DNA of 64,000 nt from NCBI RefSeq assembly GCF_012910715.1, contig NZ_JABBHF010000006.1, forward strand, positions 295,364 through 359,363. The letters are read 5' to 3'. The DNA is from Flavivirga algicola (lineage in GTDB: Bacteria > Bacteroidota > Bacteroidia > Flavobacteriales > Flavobacteriaceae). The first letter of the stretch is position 1. Every line of letters starts with the position of its first letter. Under the pieces are notes generated by a model. The model was given only the letters and a program-made list of their open reading frames with translations. It had not been told where the DNA came from and ran no database searches. Both the position numbers and the translations under genes were made by a program. Below, one piece after another: positions 9,862 through 19,285 of the stretch.

Positions 9862-10725
9862 ATGAAAGGAATTATTTTAGCAGGAGGATCAGGAACAAGA
9901 TTGTATCCTTTAACTATATCTGTTAGTAAACAACTATTACCTGTTTATGATAAACCAATGATATATTATCCACTATCCGTTTTAATGATTGCTGGAATAA
10001 GAGAAGTGCTCTTAATTACGACTCCTCATGATCAAGAAGCATTTAAAAAACTTTTAGGTGATGGTTCCCAAGTAGGGTGTCGTTTTGAGTATGCAGTACA
10101 ACCAGAACCAAATGGACTGGCCGAAGCTTTTATCATTGGAGAAAAATTTATAGGAGATAGTAAAGTAGCTCTTGTGCTTGGTGATAACATTTTTTATGGG
10201 AATGGCTTTGGAAAACTGTTAAGAAGTAAAACTAATATAAAAGGAGCTTCAATATTTGCTTATCCCGTAAATGATCCAGAGCGTTATGGTGTGGTCGAAT
10301 TTGATAAAAAAGAGAAAGCTATTAGTATAGAAGAAAAACCAAAACATCCAAAATCTTCATATGCAGTACCTGGTTTATACTTTTATGACAACAGAGTGGT
10401 AGAATTTGCAAAAAAAGTAAAGCCTTCTCAAAGAGGAGAAAAAGAAATTACCACGTTGAATCAAATGTATTTGGACCTTAACGAATTAGAGGTTGGAATC
10501 ATGACCAGAGGTATGGCATGGCTAGATACGGGTACAGTAGATGCTATGGATAGCGCTACTGAATTTGTGAGAGTTATGGAAAAACGAACAGATAAGAAGG
10601 TTGCTTGCATAGAAGAAATAGCTTACTTGCACGGATATATTAATGAAGAACAAGCTTTGGAAGTATCAAAAAAATATGGAAAAAGTGGTTATGGAAGTTA
10701 TATTCAAAAAATAGTAAATTCATAA
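9862..10725 (+). CDS. rfbA: Glucose-1-phosphate thymidylyltransferase
   Basis: Joins dTTP and glucose-1-phosphate into dTDP-glucose, the substrate of the preceding dehydratase. The nucleotidyltransferase signature GGSGTRLYPLT lies at residues 8-18, LVLGDNIFYG carries the metal-binding Asp, and the EEKPKHPKS and WLDTGT segments are standard for RmlA. Length 287 is typical. Its stop overlaps the next ATG by one base (taATG), indicating translational coupling to the sugar 3,4-ketoisomerase. Confidence 0.95.
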   Translation: MKGIILAGGSGTRLYPLTISVSKQLLPVYDKPMIYYPLSVLMIAGIREVLLITTPHDQEAFKKLLGDGSQVGCRFEYAVQPEPNGLAEAFIIGEKFIGDSKVALVLGDNIFYGNGFGKLLRSKTNIKGASIFAYPVNDPERYGVVEFDKKEKAISIEEKPKHPKSSYAVPGLYFYDNRVVEFAKKVKPSQRGEKEITTLNQMYLDLNELEVGIMTRGMAWLDTGTVDAMDSATEFVRVMEKRTDKKVACIEEIAYLHGYINEEQALEVSKKYGKSGYGSYIQKIVNS

Positions 10726-11135
10726 TGGATCTAATCAAACAAATTGATTTGCCAAAAATCTTAGATAAACGTGGCAATTTAAGCTTTTTTGAAAGTAATA
10801 ATCAAATTCCATTTGATATAAAAAGGACTTATTGGATTTATGATGTGCCAGGTGGAGAAATTAGGGGAAGTCATGCTTTTAAGAAATCTACGGAATTTAT
10901 CATAGCACTTTCAGGTAGCTTTGATGTTATACTTAATGATGGAGTTGAAGAAAAAAAATATAGCTTAAATAGATCTTATTATGGACTTTATGTTCCAAAC
11001 TTATTATGGAGAAGGCTTGAAAATTTTTCAACGAACTCTCTAGCTCTTATTGTATCTTCTATGGAGTATAATGAAAAAGACTATATAAGAGATTTTGATA
11101 ATTTTAAAATCATTAGAGATGAAGCTAAAAAATAA
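10725..11135 (+). CDS. FdtA/QdtA-like cupin, sugar 3,4-ketoisomerase paralogue 1
   Basis: Small WxcM-type cupin of the family that moves the keto group of dTDP-4-keto-6-deoxyglucose from C4 to C3. The fold is clear: YWIYDVPGGEIRGSHAF, then LSGSFDVILNDG. The metal or catalytic HxH of FdtA (RGxHAH) reads His50-Ala-Phe52, so the second His is lost. Either this copy uses different chemistry or it is a non-catalytic partner of the next, intact copy. It overlaps rfbA by 1 bp and the next gene by about 17 bp. Family certain, activity uncertain. Confidence 0.8.
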   Translation: MDLIKQIDLPKILDKRGNLSFFESNNQIPFDIKRTYWIYDVPGGEIRGSHAFKKSTEFIIALSGSFDVILNDGVEEKKYSLNRSYYGLYVPNLLWRRLENFSTNSLALIVSSMEYNEKDYIRDFDNFKIIRDEAKK

Positions 11136-11538
11136 TACAGTTTATGATTGTTCTGTGATAGATGTTTCCAAAATTCATAATAATGCAGGAAATATAACAG
11201 TCATAGAAAATGGACATAATATCCCTTTTAATGTTAATCGCATATATTATTTATATGATGTCCCGAGTGGAGAAGCAAGAGGAGGGCATGCACATTATGA
11301 ACTGGAACAATTTATCGTAGCTGCTAGTGGAAGTTTTGATGTTATTCTAGATGATGGATTAAATAGAAAAAGAGTATCTCTTAATAGACCTAATTTAGCG
11401 CTTCATGTAGTACCAGGTTTATGGAGAGAACTAGATAATTTTTCCTCTGGATCTATTTGTATGGTATTGGCATCACATGCTTATGATGAAAATGATTATA
11501 TAAGAGATTACAGTAAATTTTTAAAATATCGAAATTAG
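11119..11538 (+). CDS. fdtA: FdtA/QdtA-like dTDP-4-keto-6-deoxyhexose 3,4-ketoisomerase, paralogue 2
   Basis: Second tandem cupin of the same family, with intact motif RGGHAH (His57, His59 from the start chosen) and AASGSFDVILDDG. It should form dTDP-3-keto-6-deoxyhexose for amination by a DegT enzyme downstream. I chose ATG 11119; a longer reading frame to 11095 would lie inside the preceding gene. Length is then 139 residues, normal for FdtA. Whether it yields the galacto (Fuc3N) or gluco (Qui3N) form cannot be read from motifs. Confidence 0.82.
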   Translation: MKLKNNTVYDCSVIDVSKIHNNAGNITVIENGHNIPFNVNRIYYLYDVPSGEARGGHAHYELEQFIVAASGSFDVILDDGLNRKRVSLNRPNLALHVVPGLWRELDNFSSGSICMVLASHAYDENDYIRDYSKFLKYRN

Positions 11539-11540
11539 AA

Positions 11541-12479
11541 ATGATTTATTGGAAAGGTCAAATAATTAATCCGGAAAATTTTAGAGTTCCTTCATTTTAT
11601 ATAAGTCCATTTAATGTTAAAGAATTGTCTAAAATGGACAAGATTAAATCCATTCCTGTAGATAATAATGATATGGTTGCCAAACTTAATTCGAGGTTTG
11701 GCAATAATCATGAGTTTTTAATGAACGGTAAAGAAGCTATATACAAAGCGCTATCTTTCTACAACTTAAACAGAAACGATGAAGTCTATATCGTAACAAG
11801 TACAGGCAATAAATATGTAAGTAGTTGTGTCACAAATGAAATTGAGAAGTATTGTAATTGGTCAAGAAATCTAAGTGATAAAACTAAATTAATATTTGTT
11901 ATTCATGAATTTGGAGTCGTTTATGAGCAGATGGATGAACTAAGAGAAATAAATTTGCCAATTGTAGAAGATTTAGCAATGTCTCTTTTTTCCAATGATA
12001 TTGATAATAAAGCTGGAACATATGGAGATTTTACTGTTTATAGTTTGCCTAAGTTCTTCCCCATACAATTTGGTGGTGTTTTAAGATACAATAACCCCGA
12101 ATTTAGTGATGAGCTAAGCAGAAACGATTTGCCTTTTCAAATTGATTTAAAAAAGACATCCTATTTTTATTTAAAAAAGGAAAAAAAAATAATCAAAAAA
12201 AGATTAGCAAATTATAATTATTATGCTTTAAAATTAAATGAAATTGGATTAGAAACTAGGTTTGCTTTAAACCTAAAAGAGACACCTTCTGTTTATATGT
12301 TTACTACAGATTCTTTGAATTTGGATAAACTTAAAATTTTTATGCAGAAAAATGGTGTTGAATGTAGTGTTTTCTATGGAGAGAATGCCTTTTACATTCC
12401 TGTACATCAAAATTTAAAGAAAGTTGACTTAGATTTTATTATTAATCTTATTAAATATTTTACAATTGAAAACCAGTAA
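11541..12479 (+). CDS. Shortened DegT-family PLP aminotransferase-like protein
   Basis: Divergent member of the DegT/DnrJ/EryC1 fold. Recognisable parts are MNGKEAIYKAL (cofactor phosphate region), IVEDLAMS with Asp144 for the PLP ring, and GDFTVYSLPKFFPIQFGG with Lys171 where the Schiff-base lysine should be. At 312 residues it is about 60 shorter than its relatives at 4566-5696 and 13908-15017, and the usual glycine-rich GEGG after the lysine is altered. It starts 2 bp after the FdtA-like gene. It could be a second 3-aminotransferase or a degenerate partner; the fold is likely, the function uncertain. Confidence 0.65.
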   Translation: MIYWKGQIINPENFRVPSFYISPFNVKELSKMDKIKSIPVDNNDMVAKLNSRFGNNHEFLMNGKEAIYKALSFYNLNRNDEVYIVTSTGNKYVSSCVTNEIEKYCNWSRNLSDKTKLIFVIHEFGVVYEQMDELREINLPIVEDLAMSLFSNDIDNKAGTYGDFTVYSLPKFFPIQFGGVLRYNNPEFSDELSRNDLPFQIDLKKTSYFYLKKEKKIIKKRLANYNYYALKLNEIGLETRFALNLKETPSVYMFTTDSLNLDKLKIFMQKNGVECSVFYGENAFYIPVHQNLKKVDLDFIINLIKYFTIENQ

Positions 12480-12942
12480 TATTACATTAGGAAAAGATGT
12501 TATTGTAGACAGTACAACTTCGATCAATAATGTTACGATTCAAAATAATGTAAAAATTGCAAAACATTGCAGTATTTACGGTTCAGAATCAAATATTTTA
12601 GAAATAGGAAGTGAAACCTATATTGGAATGTTTTCAATAATTAATGGTTTCTCTGAAAAAGTGACTATTGGAAATAATGTTTCTATAGCACAAAATGTAA
12701 ATATAATGAGTGATTCAGGTCCAAATGCTAGCTCGGAAATGCAAAAATATTTCCCTTTGATAAAAGGAAAAGTAGTAATTGGAGATCATTGTTGGATTGG
12801 AGCTAATGTAGTTATTATGCCAAATGTTATTCTTTCAGAATTTTGTGTGGTTGCGGCTAATAGCTTTGTTAATTCTAGTTTCCCCCCCTATTCTGTTATT
12901 GGAGGAAACCCTGCTAAATTAATTAAAACTATAACTAAATAG
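12466..12942 (+). CDS. Left-handed beta-helix acyltransferase, FdtC/QdtC-like position
   Basis: Hexapeptide-repeat transferase of 158 residues, expected to N- or O-acetylate a sugar with acetyl-CoA. Isoleucine-rich hexads run through the protein (VTIGNNVSIAQNV, VVIGDHCWIGANVVIMP) and it ends with the usual VIGGNPAKLIK. No ATG fits the frame near the start; TTG at 12466 is the best candidate, overlapping the previous gene by 14 bp. Its position between the FdtA-like and FdtB-like genes suggests it acetylates the 3-amino group of a dTDP-3-amino-3,6-dideoxyhexose. Confidence 0.75.
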   Translation: MKTSNITLGKDVIVDSTTSINNVTIQNNVKIAKHCSIYGSESNILEIGSETYIGMFSIINGFSEKVTIGNNVSIAQNVNIMSDSGPNASSEMQKYFPLIKGKVVIGDHCWIGANVVIMPNVILSEFCVVAANSFVNSSFPPYSVIGGNPAKLIKTITK

Positions 12943-12959
12943 TTAAAAAAATATAAGAA

Positions 12960-13889
12960 ATGGAAATTAAAAAATACGATAGCACTCAAAAAACAGTTTG
13001 GGATGACTTTATTCCAAAAAGCAAAAATGGAGTTTTTCTCTTTTATCGTGAATATTTAGATTATCATAAAGAACGGTTCACAGATCATTCTTTAATTATT
13101 TTAAAAAAAAACAAAGTAATTGCATTATTTCCCGCAAATGAAAACGAAAATAAAATATTTTCTCACGGAGGTTTGACTTTTGGCTCTTTAATAATGGGAC
13201 ATGATACAAGGGCTGTGGAAGTATTGGATATATTTTTAAAAATTAAAGAATATTATAAAAAATTAAATTTTACAGACATAATCTATAAAGTAGTACCTTC
13301 TATTTTTCATAAATATCCCTCAGAAGAAGATTTATATGCCTTATTTAGAATGGATGCAAAACTTATTAGAAGGGATATTTCTTCTGTCATAAAAATAAAT
13401 AATAAAATTCGTTTTTCAGAAAGTAAAAGACAGGCTGTAGCAAAATGCATGAAAAACGAGATCGTTTTTTCTGAAAACAACGATTTTGGAGAATATTGGG
13501 ATTTGTTAACCAATGTTCTGGCAAAGTTTGGTATAAAACCTGTTCATACGCTAGAAGAAATTAATAATTTAAAAAAATCATTTCCTGATAAAATAAAATT
13601 ATTTGAAGCAAGAAAAGATAACGTTTTATTAGCAGGAATAGTAATTTATGATTTTGATAATGTTGTGCATACACAATATATGGCTAACTCTCAAGAAGGT
13701 AGGAAAATTGGGGCATTAGATTTTATAAATAATTGTTTAATAAATGAAGTTTATAGTGATAGGGAGTTTTATAGTTTTGGTATTTCTACAAGTGATCAAG
13801 GCAGATCTTTGAATGAGGGACTAATTCAACAGAAAGAAATGATGGGAAGCAGAGGCGTTGCAATAGATTTTTATAATATTAGTTTGTAA
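12960..13889 (+). CDS. GNAT/FemAB-like acyltransferase-fold protein
   Basis: A 309-residue protein resembling the FemAB/GNAT proteins found in surface-polysaccharide loci of Bacteroidota. Features that fit are the start with KNGVFLFYREYLDYHKERF, the SESKRQAVAKCMKN helix, the sheet LFEARKDNVLLAGIVIYDF and IGALDFINNCLINE. No signal peptide or membrane helix is visible. It sits 17 bp after an acetyltransferase gene and 18 bp before the FdtB-like aminotransferase, so it may acylate the amino sugar with acetyl or another acyl or amino-acid group. Substrate unknown. Confidence 0.55.
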   Translation: MEIKKYDSTQKTVWDDFIPKSKNGVFLFYREYLDYHKERFTDHSLIILKKNKVIALFPANENENKIFSHGGLTFGSLIMGHDTRAVEVLDIFLKIKEYYKKLNFTDIIYKVVPSIFHKYPSEEDLYALFRMDAKLIRRDISSVIKINNKIRFSESKRQAVAKCMKNEIVFSENNDFGEYWDLLTNVLAKFGIKPVHTLEEINNLKKSFPDKIKLFEARKDNVLLAGIVIYDFDNVVHTQYMANSQEGRKIGALDFINNCLINEVYSDREFYSFGISTSDQGRSLNEGLIQQKEMMGSRGVAIDFYNISL

Positions 13890-13907
13890 ATAAATATTTA
13901 ATAAAAA

Positions 13908-15017
13908 ATGGTTAAATTTCTTGATCTTCAGAAAATAAATGCACAATATGAACAGGAGCTTAAAGAGGCTGCTAACAGAGTTATCGATTCTGGTTGGTAT
14001 TTGTTGGGAAATGAATTAGAATCTTTTGAAACCAATTATGCTAAGTTTTGTCAAACAAAGCATGCTATTGGGGTTGCTAATGGGCTTGATGCCTTAAGGC
14101 TTGTTTTTAAAGCTTATATCGAATTAGGAATCATGCAAGTTGGAGACGAGGTTATTGTTCCTGCCAATACATATATTGCATCTATATTAGCCATTACTGA
14201 CAATCATTTGGTTCCAGTTTTTGTTGAGCCTAATATTGATACTTATAATTTAGATTCCAGTAAAATTGAACATGCAATTACACCTAAAACAAAAGCTGTT
14301 TTGACAGTGCATCTTTATGGACAGAATTCCATTGATGATAATATGTTAGATGTTTGTAAAAAATATGATCTGAAGTTAGTTGAAGATAGCGCTCAATCAC
14401 ATGGTGCCTTATGGAAAGGAAAGGTTATGGGAAGTATTGGGGATGCTACAGGCCATAGTTTTTATCCCGGTAAAAACCTAGGAGCTTTAGGTGATGCCGG
14501 AGCAGTTACTACAAATGATGATGAATTAGCTCAGGTTATTCGTACTTTAGCTAATTATGGGTCTTCTAAGAAGTATGAGAATGTATATCGTGGCCTTAAT
14601 TCAAGATTAGACGAAATACAAGCAGCTTTTTTAAATGTGAAATTAAAGTATATCCATATAGATATAACAGGTAGAAGGCGCGTTGCTAACTATTATTTGC
14701 AACATATTAATAATCCTGAAATCATATTACCCAAAGTTTTAAGCCAAGACGGCCATGTGTGGCATTTATTCGTAATAAGGACTTCAAAAAGAGAAAAATT
14801 ACAAAAATATCTAAACGAAAATGGTGTACAAACACTAATTCATTATCCTATTCCACCACATAAACAACAAGCTTATATAGAATTTAATCATTTAAGCTTA
14901 CCAACGACAGAAAAAATACATGAAGATGTTTTGAGTTTGCCCATAAGTGCAGTATTGAGTGAATCTGAATTAGAAAAAATAACCAAAACGATTAACCTGT
15001 ACTCTACTGATAATTAA
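13908..15017 (+). CDS. fdtB: FdtB/QdtB-like dTDP-3-keto-6-deoxyhexose 3-aminotransferase
   Basis: PLP enzyme that transfers an amino group to C3 of dTDP-3-keto-6-deoxyhexose. It opens with [17 protein letters not shown], as in FdtB/DesV relatives. [10 protein letters not shown] contains the PLP-ring aspartate, and Lys189 in [16 protein letters not shown] is the Schiff-base lysine; the [14 protein letters not shown] wording is typical of the 3-amino-sugar branch. Length 369 is standard. With RmlA, RmlB and the FdtA-like isomerase it completes a route to dTDP-Fuc3N or dTDP-Qui3N. Its stop overlaps the next ATG by 1 bp. Confidence 0.87.
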   Translation: MVKFLDLQKINAQYEQELKEAANRVIDSGWYLLGNELESFETNYAKFCQTKHAIGVANGLDALRLVFKAYIELGIMQVGDEVIVPANTYIASILAITDNHLVPVFVEPNIDTYNLDSSKIEHAITPKTKAVLTVHLYGQNSIDDNMLDVCKKYDLKLVEDSAQSHGALWKGKVMGSIGDATGHSFYPGKNLGALGDAGAVTTNDDELAQVIRTLANYGSSKKYENVYRGLNSRLDEIQAAFLNVKLKYIHIDITGRRRVANYYLQHINNPEIILPKVLSQDGHVWHLFVIRTSKREKLQKYLNENGVQTLIHYPIPPHKQQAYIEFNHLSLPTTEKIHEDVLSLPISAVLSESELEKITKTINLYSTDN

Positions 15018-15706
15018 TGAAAAGATTTCTTAACATCATAAAAAAAATAGTACTAAGCCTTCCTTTATTGGTAGTCAATAGATTGATTTGCAATATTAGA
15101 TCGTATTATTACACTCGAAAAATAGATAGTGGTGGCGGAAACATAATCATAACCGAACCCTTTTTAAAATTCTCATTAAGAAAACGAAAAACATCTCAAC
15201 TATTCATTAAAGGAACTTTACGAATTACATCACATATAGGAGGAAACTCAAAGACGGTAATTTCTCTTGGAAATAACTCGATATTGAAAATTAATAATGA
15301 TTTCTCAATAGGTAATGGGGTAAGAGTAATGTTAAATGCAAATTCTACTCTTATTATAGGTGGGAAAAATAAAGAAAGTGACTCTGGAATTACATGCGAC
15401 ACCCTAATTATGGTTAATAAAAAAATTAGTATTGGTGAAGATTTTATATGTGCATGGGGTAATTTCATTAGTGATTCAGATTGGCACTCAATTGAAGGGC
15501 AAAACCATCAAAAAGATGTGATCATAGGCAGTCATACATGGATTGCTAATAATTGTAACATTTTAAAAGGAACTGTAATAGGTAACAATACTATTGTTGC
15601 CAGTAATACTAAAATTGTAAATAAAACTTTTCCAAATGATGTATTAATTGCTGGAATTCCACCAAAAATAATAAAACAGGAGATAAATTGGTCAAGAGAT
15701 ATATAA
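15017..15706 (+). CDS. WcaF/colanic-acid-type hexapeptide acyltransferase
   Basis: A 229-residue left-handed beta-helix protein, probably an O-acetyltransferase acting on the polysaccharide or a lipid-linked intermediate. The N-terminus (FLNIIKKIVLSLPLLVVNRL) is hydrophobic and basic and may attach it to the membrane. Hexads are visible from about residue 70, ending in VIIGSHTWIANNCNILKGT and VLIAGIPPKIIK. It overlaps the aminotransferase by 1 bp and precedes the flippase by 19 bp. Substrate not deducible. Confidence 0.75.
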   Translation: MKRFLNIIKKIVLSLPLLVVNRLICNIRSYYYTRKIDSGGGNIIITEPFLKFSLRKRKTSQLFIKGTLRITSHIGGNSKTVISLGNNSILKINNDFSIGNGVRVMLNANSTLIIGGKNKESDSGITCDTLIMVNKKISIGEDFICAWGNFISDSDWHSIEGQNHQKDVIIGSHTWIANNCNILKGTVIGNNTIVASNTKIVNKTFPNDVLIAGIPPKIIKQEINWSRDI

Positions 15707-15725
15707 ACTATTTTTAAAAATTAAG

Positions 15726-17204
15726 ATGAACGAAGATAAAAAGTCTTACCGTGATATAATAAAGGCTACTTCTCTATTTGGTGGTGTCCAGGTTTTTAAT
15801 ATAATCATTGCCATAGTTCGATCAAAAATAATAGCTGTTTTATTAGGTCCTGCAGGAATGGGAATTGCAGGATTGCTTGGCTCTTCTTTAGGTTTAATAT
15901 CCTCTTTAACAAATTTTGGATTAGGAACGAGTGCTGTTCGAGATATAGCTGCAGCTTATGAAACAGGTGATCAAAATAGAATTAGCAAAGTAATCAGTAT
16001 TTTTAGGCGTTTAGTTTGGTTAACGGGACTCCTAGGTGCTTTTGTTACATTAATTTTTTCTAAAGCATTAAGTAATTTAACCTTTGGAAATACTGAATAC
16101 ACAGTGGCATTTATCTGGTTATCTTGTACACTCCTGTTTAATCAATTAGCTAGTGGTCAAGGCGTGTTGCTACAAGGCACTCGAAAGTTAAAATATTTAG
16201 CCAAAGCTAATATGGTTGGGTCTTTTGTTGGATTATTCGTAACCGTCCCTTTATATTATTATTACGGAATTGATGGCATTGTTCCCGCAATGATAATGGC
16301 TTCCATATTCTCATTAATAATTACCTGGTATTTTTCAAGAAAAGTCACTATAGAAAAAGTTAAAGTAACTCGAAAAGAAACTATTTACGAAAGCAAGGGC
16401 ATGTTGAAAATGGGATTTATGTTAAGTTTAAGTGGGTTAATAGGCGTGGCTGCTTCTTATATAGTTCGCATCTATATTAGCAATATAGGAGGGGTTGATG
16501 ATGTAGGTTTATATAATGCAGGTTTTACCATTATAGGAACTTATGTTGGGCTGATTTTCTCTGCTATGGCTACAGATTATTACCCAAGGCTTTCAGGAGT
16601 TGCTAAGGACAATAGAAAAGCGGCGTTGTTAATTAATCAGCAAGCAGAGGTTGGTATATTAATTTTAGCTCCGATTTTAACCATATTTCTAATATTTATA
16701 AATTGGGTAATTATAATCTTATATTCAACAAAATTTATTGAGGTAAGTGGCATGATACATTGGGCAGCATTAGGCATGTATTTTAAAGCAGCCAGCTGGT
16801 CAATTGGATTTATACTATTAGCAAAAAGCGCTTCAACTGTATTTTTTTGGAGCGAACTTATAGCGAATGTTTACATCATAATTTTTAATCTTATTGGGTA
16901 TAAATATTTAGGCCTAAATGGTTTAGGGATTTCCTTTTTGATAAGTTATATATTCTCATTAATACAAATATATTTTATAGCTAATTATAAATATAATTTC
17001 ACATTTAATTTAGTTTTTTATAAAATATTTAGCTTTCAGTTAATACTAGGGATTATTAGTTTTTTAATAATCAAATTCATTCCTACTCCTTGGGCATATA
17101 TAATGGGGTTACCTTTTATTTTTGTTTCTTGTTGGTACTCATTCAAGGAATTAGATAACCGATTGAATCTAAAAGAAATTATTTCAAAATTTAGAAAAAA
17201 GTAA
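15726..17204 (+). CDS. wzx: Wzx-type O-antigen/capsule flippase
   Basis: Polytopic inner-membrane protein of 492 residues that flips the undecaprenyl-linked repeat unit to the periplasm. About twelve to fourteen hydrophobic segments are spread over the whole length. The N-terminal part (FGGVQVFNIIIAIVRSKIIAVLLGPAG) and the VDDVGLYNAGFTIIGTYVG segment match the polysaccharide-synthesis/O-antigen translocase family (MATE-like). It comes directly before the glycosyltransferase block, the normal place for Wzx. Confidence 0.88.
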   Translation: MNEDKKSYRDIIKATSLFGGVQVFNIIIAIVRSKIIAVLLGPAGMGIAGLLGSSLGLISSLTNFGLGTSAVRDIAAAYETGDQNRISKVISIFRRLVWLTGLLGAFVTLIFSKALSNLTFGNTEYTVAFIWLSCTLLFNQLASGQGVLLQGTRKLKYLAKANMVGSFVGLFVTVPLYYYYGIDGIVPAMIMASIFSLIITWYFSRKVTIEKVKVTRKETIYESKGMLKMGFMLSLSGLIGVAASYIVRIYISNIGGVDDVGLYNAGFTIIGTYVGLIFSAMATDYYPRLSGVAKDNRKAALLINQQAEVGILILAPILTIFLIFINWVIIILYSTKFIEVSGMIHWAALGMYFKAASWSIGFILLAKSASTVFFWSELIANVYIIIFNLIGYKYLGLNGLGISFLISYIFSLIQIYFIANYKYNFTFNLVFYKIFSFQLILGIISFLIIKFIPTPWAYIMGLPFIFVSCWYSFKELDNRLNLKEIISKFRKK

Positions 17205-17215
17205 TTCAAAAAGAT

Positions 17216-18163
17216 ATGATAGAAATACACTCTGAAGATACTGTAAATGATTTAAAACCAATGGTATCAATTATTGTTATTACTTATAACTCATCAAAGT
17301 ACCTTTTGGATACCTTAATGAGTGCAAAAAATCAAAGTTATCATAATATTGAATTAATTATATCGGATGATGGTTCAACAGATGATACCAAAAATATTTG
17401 TGAAGAATGGCTTCAAAATAACAAAGATAGGTTCATAGGAACAGAATTAATTACCGTACAAAAAAATACGGGCATTCCAGCTAATTTAAATAGAGGGTTA
17501 AAAAAGGCAAAAGGTGAATGGCTAAAGTTCATTGCGGGAGATGATATTTTAGACATAAATTGTGTGAAATCTTATATGGATTTTGTAAATAAAGATCAGC
17601 TAAAGCCTTCATTTTTATTTAGTAACCTAGTTTTTTTTCAAAATTCTATAGATAATATTGTAAGAGTAGATCAAATTGATAAATTAATTACAAAAAAACA
17701 GAAGCATCAATTTTTAGATTATTTATGTGACAGGCCTACTATTACGCCATCTGGATTTATTTCTAAAGAAATATTGGTATCGCTAGGTGGGTATAACGAG
17801 AAATATAGGTTACTTGAAGATGTTCCCTTATTTATAAAAGCTTTAAGAAAGGGGATTCCATTTAATTTATTAAATGAAAACTTGGTTTACTATCGAATTT
17901 CTGAAGTATCCATTTCAAATGATAGTGAAAACAGTAATTCTGTTTCTAAATTGTTTCTGCAATCAATTCAACAATACTATAATTTTGAAATCTATCCAGA
18001 ATTATTAAAAAGGTTTTTAATACTAAATTATTTAAAGGCAAAAGTAAAATTTAGATTTGCTTCTACTGGAAAATACCCTAACAATATTGTAACGAAGGTT
18101 ATGTATAAATTAATAATAAAACTTGCATTATTTGAAAAGAAAACACGTCTTTTTTTCAAATAA
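17216..18163 (+). CDS. Family 2 (GT-A) glycosyltransferase
   Basis: Cytoplasmic, inverting glycosyltransferase adding one sugar to the lipid-linked repeat unit. GT-A signature: VSIIVITYNSSKYLLDTLMSA at the start, then ISDDGSTDDTKN with the nucleotide-binding Asp pair, and FIAGDDIL as the DxD-like metal site. Length 315 is usual for GT2 without a membrane anchor. It begins 12 bp after wzx. The ATG at 17216 leaves about 16 extra residues before the conserved VSIIV strand. Donor and linkage unknown. Confidence 0.87.
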   Translation: MIEIHSEDTVNDLKPMVSIIVITYNSSKYLLDTLMSAKNQSYHNIELIISDDGSTDDTKNICEEWLQNNKDRFIGTELITVQKNTGIPANLNRGLKKAKGEWLKFIAGDDILDINCVKSYMDFVNKDQLKPSFLFSNLVFFQNSIDNIVRVDQIDKLITKKQKHQFLDYLCDRPTITPSGFISKEILVSLGGYNEKYRLLEDVPLFIKALRKGIPFNLLNENLVYYRISEVSISNDSENSNSVSKLFLQSIQQYYNFEIYPELLKRFLILNYLKAKVKFRFASTGKYPNNIVTKVMYKLIIKLALFEKKTRLFFK

Positions 18164-18178
18164 AATAATATATAGATT

Positions 18179-19282
18179 ATGAAAATAAAAACAATAACTT
18201 GCCATGAGGTTTATAATTATGGTGCTAGCTTACAAGAATATGCACTAATTAATTACCTTGAATTATTGGGGCATGAAACTGAAGCTATTCATTACAAGCC
18301 AAACTATTTAAGTAACCATTTAAATATATGGCGTGTACCAAATGCTTCTCTTAAAATTCCTATAATAAAACATCTATATTTATTAGCGAAATTACCGTCT
18401 AGGATTGGTGAATTGAAAAAGAAAAAAGCTTTTGACATTTTTTCAGAAAAATATATCAAAACAGGTGATGTTTTGTATAAATCAAATGAAGAACTAAAAG
18501 AAAATATACCGTCTGCTGATGTATATATTTGTGGTAGTGATCAAATATGGAATTCTTTTTTTCAGAACGGTAAAGATCCAGCATTTTATTTAGATTTTGC
18601 TCCTAACGATAAACTAAAAATTTCCTATGCTGCTAGTTTTGCAATTGATGAAATAAAAGAAAGTTTAAAACCTTTTGTTAAAGAAAAAATAGAACGTTTA
18701 AATTCTGTTTCTGTTAGAGAAACTTCAGGTGTGGATATTTTAGAACAGCTTGAAATAAATGCAACACAAGTCTTAGACCCAGTGTTTTTATTCAACAAAG
18801 AATATTGGAATGATAAATTTGTCTTTCCTATAAATGAAAAATTCATATTAATTTATGATTTTGACAGTAATTCTCTTATACAAAAACTAGCTTTAAAACT
18901 AGCAAAAGAAAACGGACTCAAAATTTTTGCAGTAAATAAGAATATAAAATATGCTGACACTAATTTTTGGCAAAAGGGTCCAGAACATTTCTTATCCTTA
19001 GTAGCAAATGCCGAACTCATTATTTCTAATTCATTTCATGCTGTTGCCTTTTCTTTAATCTTTAACAAACAGTTTTTAGTGGTTAATAGAAAAGAAAAAA
19101 TTAATACTAGAATGAGAGATTTACTAGCATTATTTGGTATTTCTAATTTATTACTAAATGATGATAGCGATATAAAAAAACAAACTATAAAACCTATTAA
19201 TTCTTATGACTTTATTAATAATAAGATGTATGAAGCAATAGATAAGTCTAAACGGTTTTTAAAAGAAGCTATAAGTAGCTAA
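18179..19282 (+). CDS. Polysaccharide pyruvyl transferase family protein
   Basis: A 367-residue protein of the PS_pyruv_trans family, which adds pyruvate ketals to sugars of exopolysaccharides. Typical segments are KIKTITCHEVYNYGASLQEYAL at the N-terminus, YICGSDQIWN near residue 117, ISYAASFA, VSVRETSGVDIL, LDPVFLF and ISNSFHAVAFSLIF near the C-terminus. Pyruvate would add negative charge to the polymer, in line with the uronic acid supplied by tviB. It lies 15 bp after a GT2 gene and 3 bp before a GT4 gene. Confidence 0.85.
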   Translation: MKIKTITCHEVYNYGASLQEYALINYLELLGHETEAIHYKPNYLSNHLNIWRVPNASLKIPIIKHLYLLAKLPSRIGELKKKKAFDIFSEKYIKTGDVLYKSNEELKENIPSADVYICGSDQIWNSFFQNGKDPAFYLDFAPNDKLKISYAASFAIDEIKESLKPFVKEKIERLNSVSVRETSGVDILEQLEINATQVLDPVFLFNKEYWNDKFVFPINEKFILIYDFDSNSLIQKLALKLAKENGLKIFAVNKNIKYADTNFWQKGPEHFLSLVANAELIISNSFHAVAFSLIFNKQFLVVNRKEKINTRMRDLLALFGISNLLLNDDSDIKKQTIKPINSYDFINNKMYEAIDKSKRFLKEAISS

Positions 19283-19285
19283 AAC

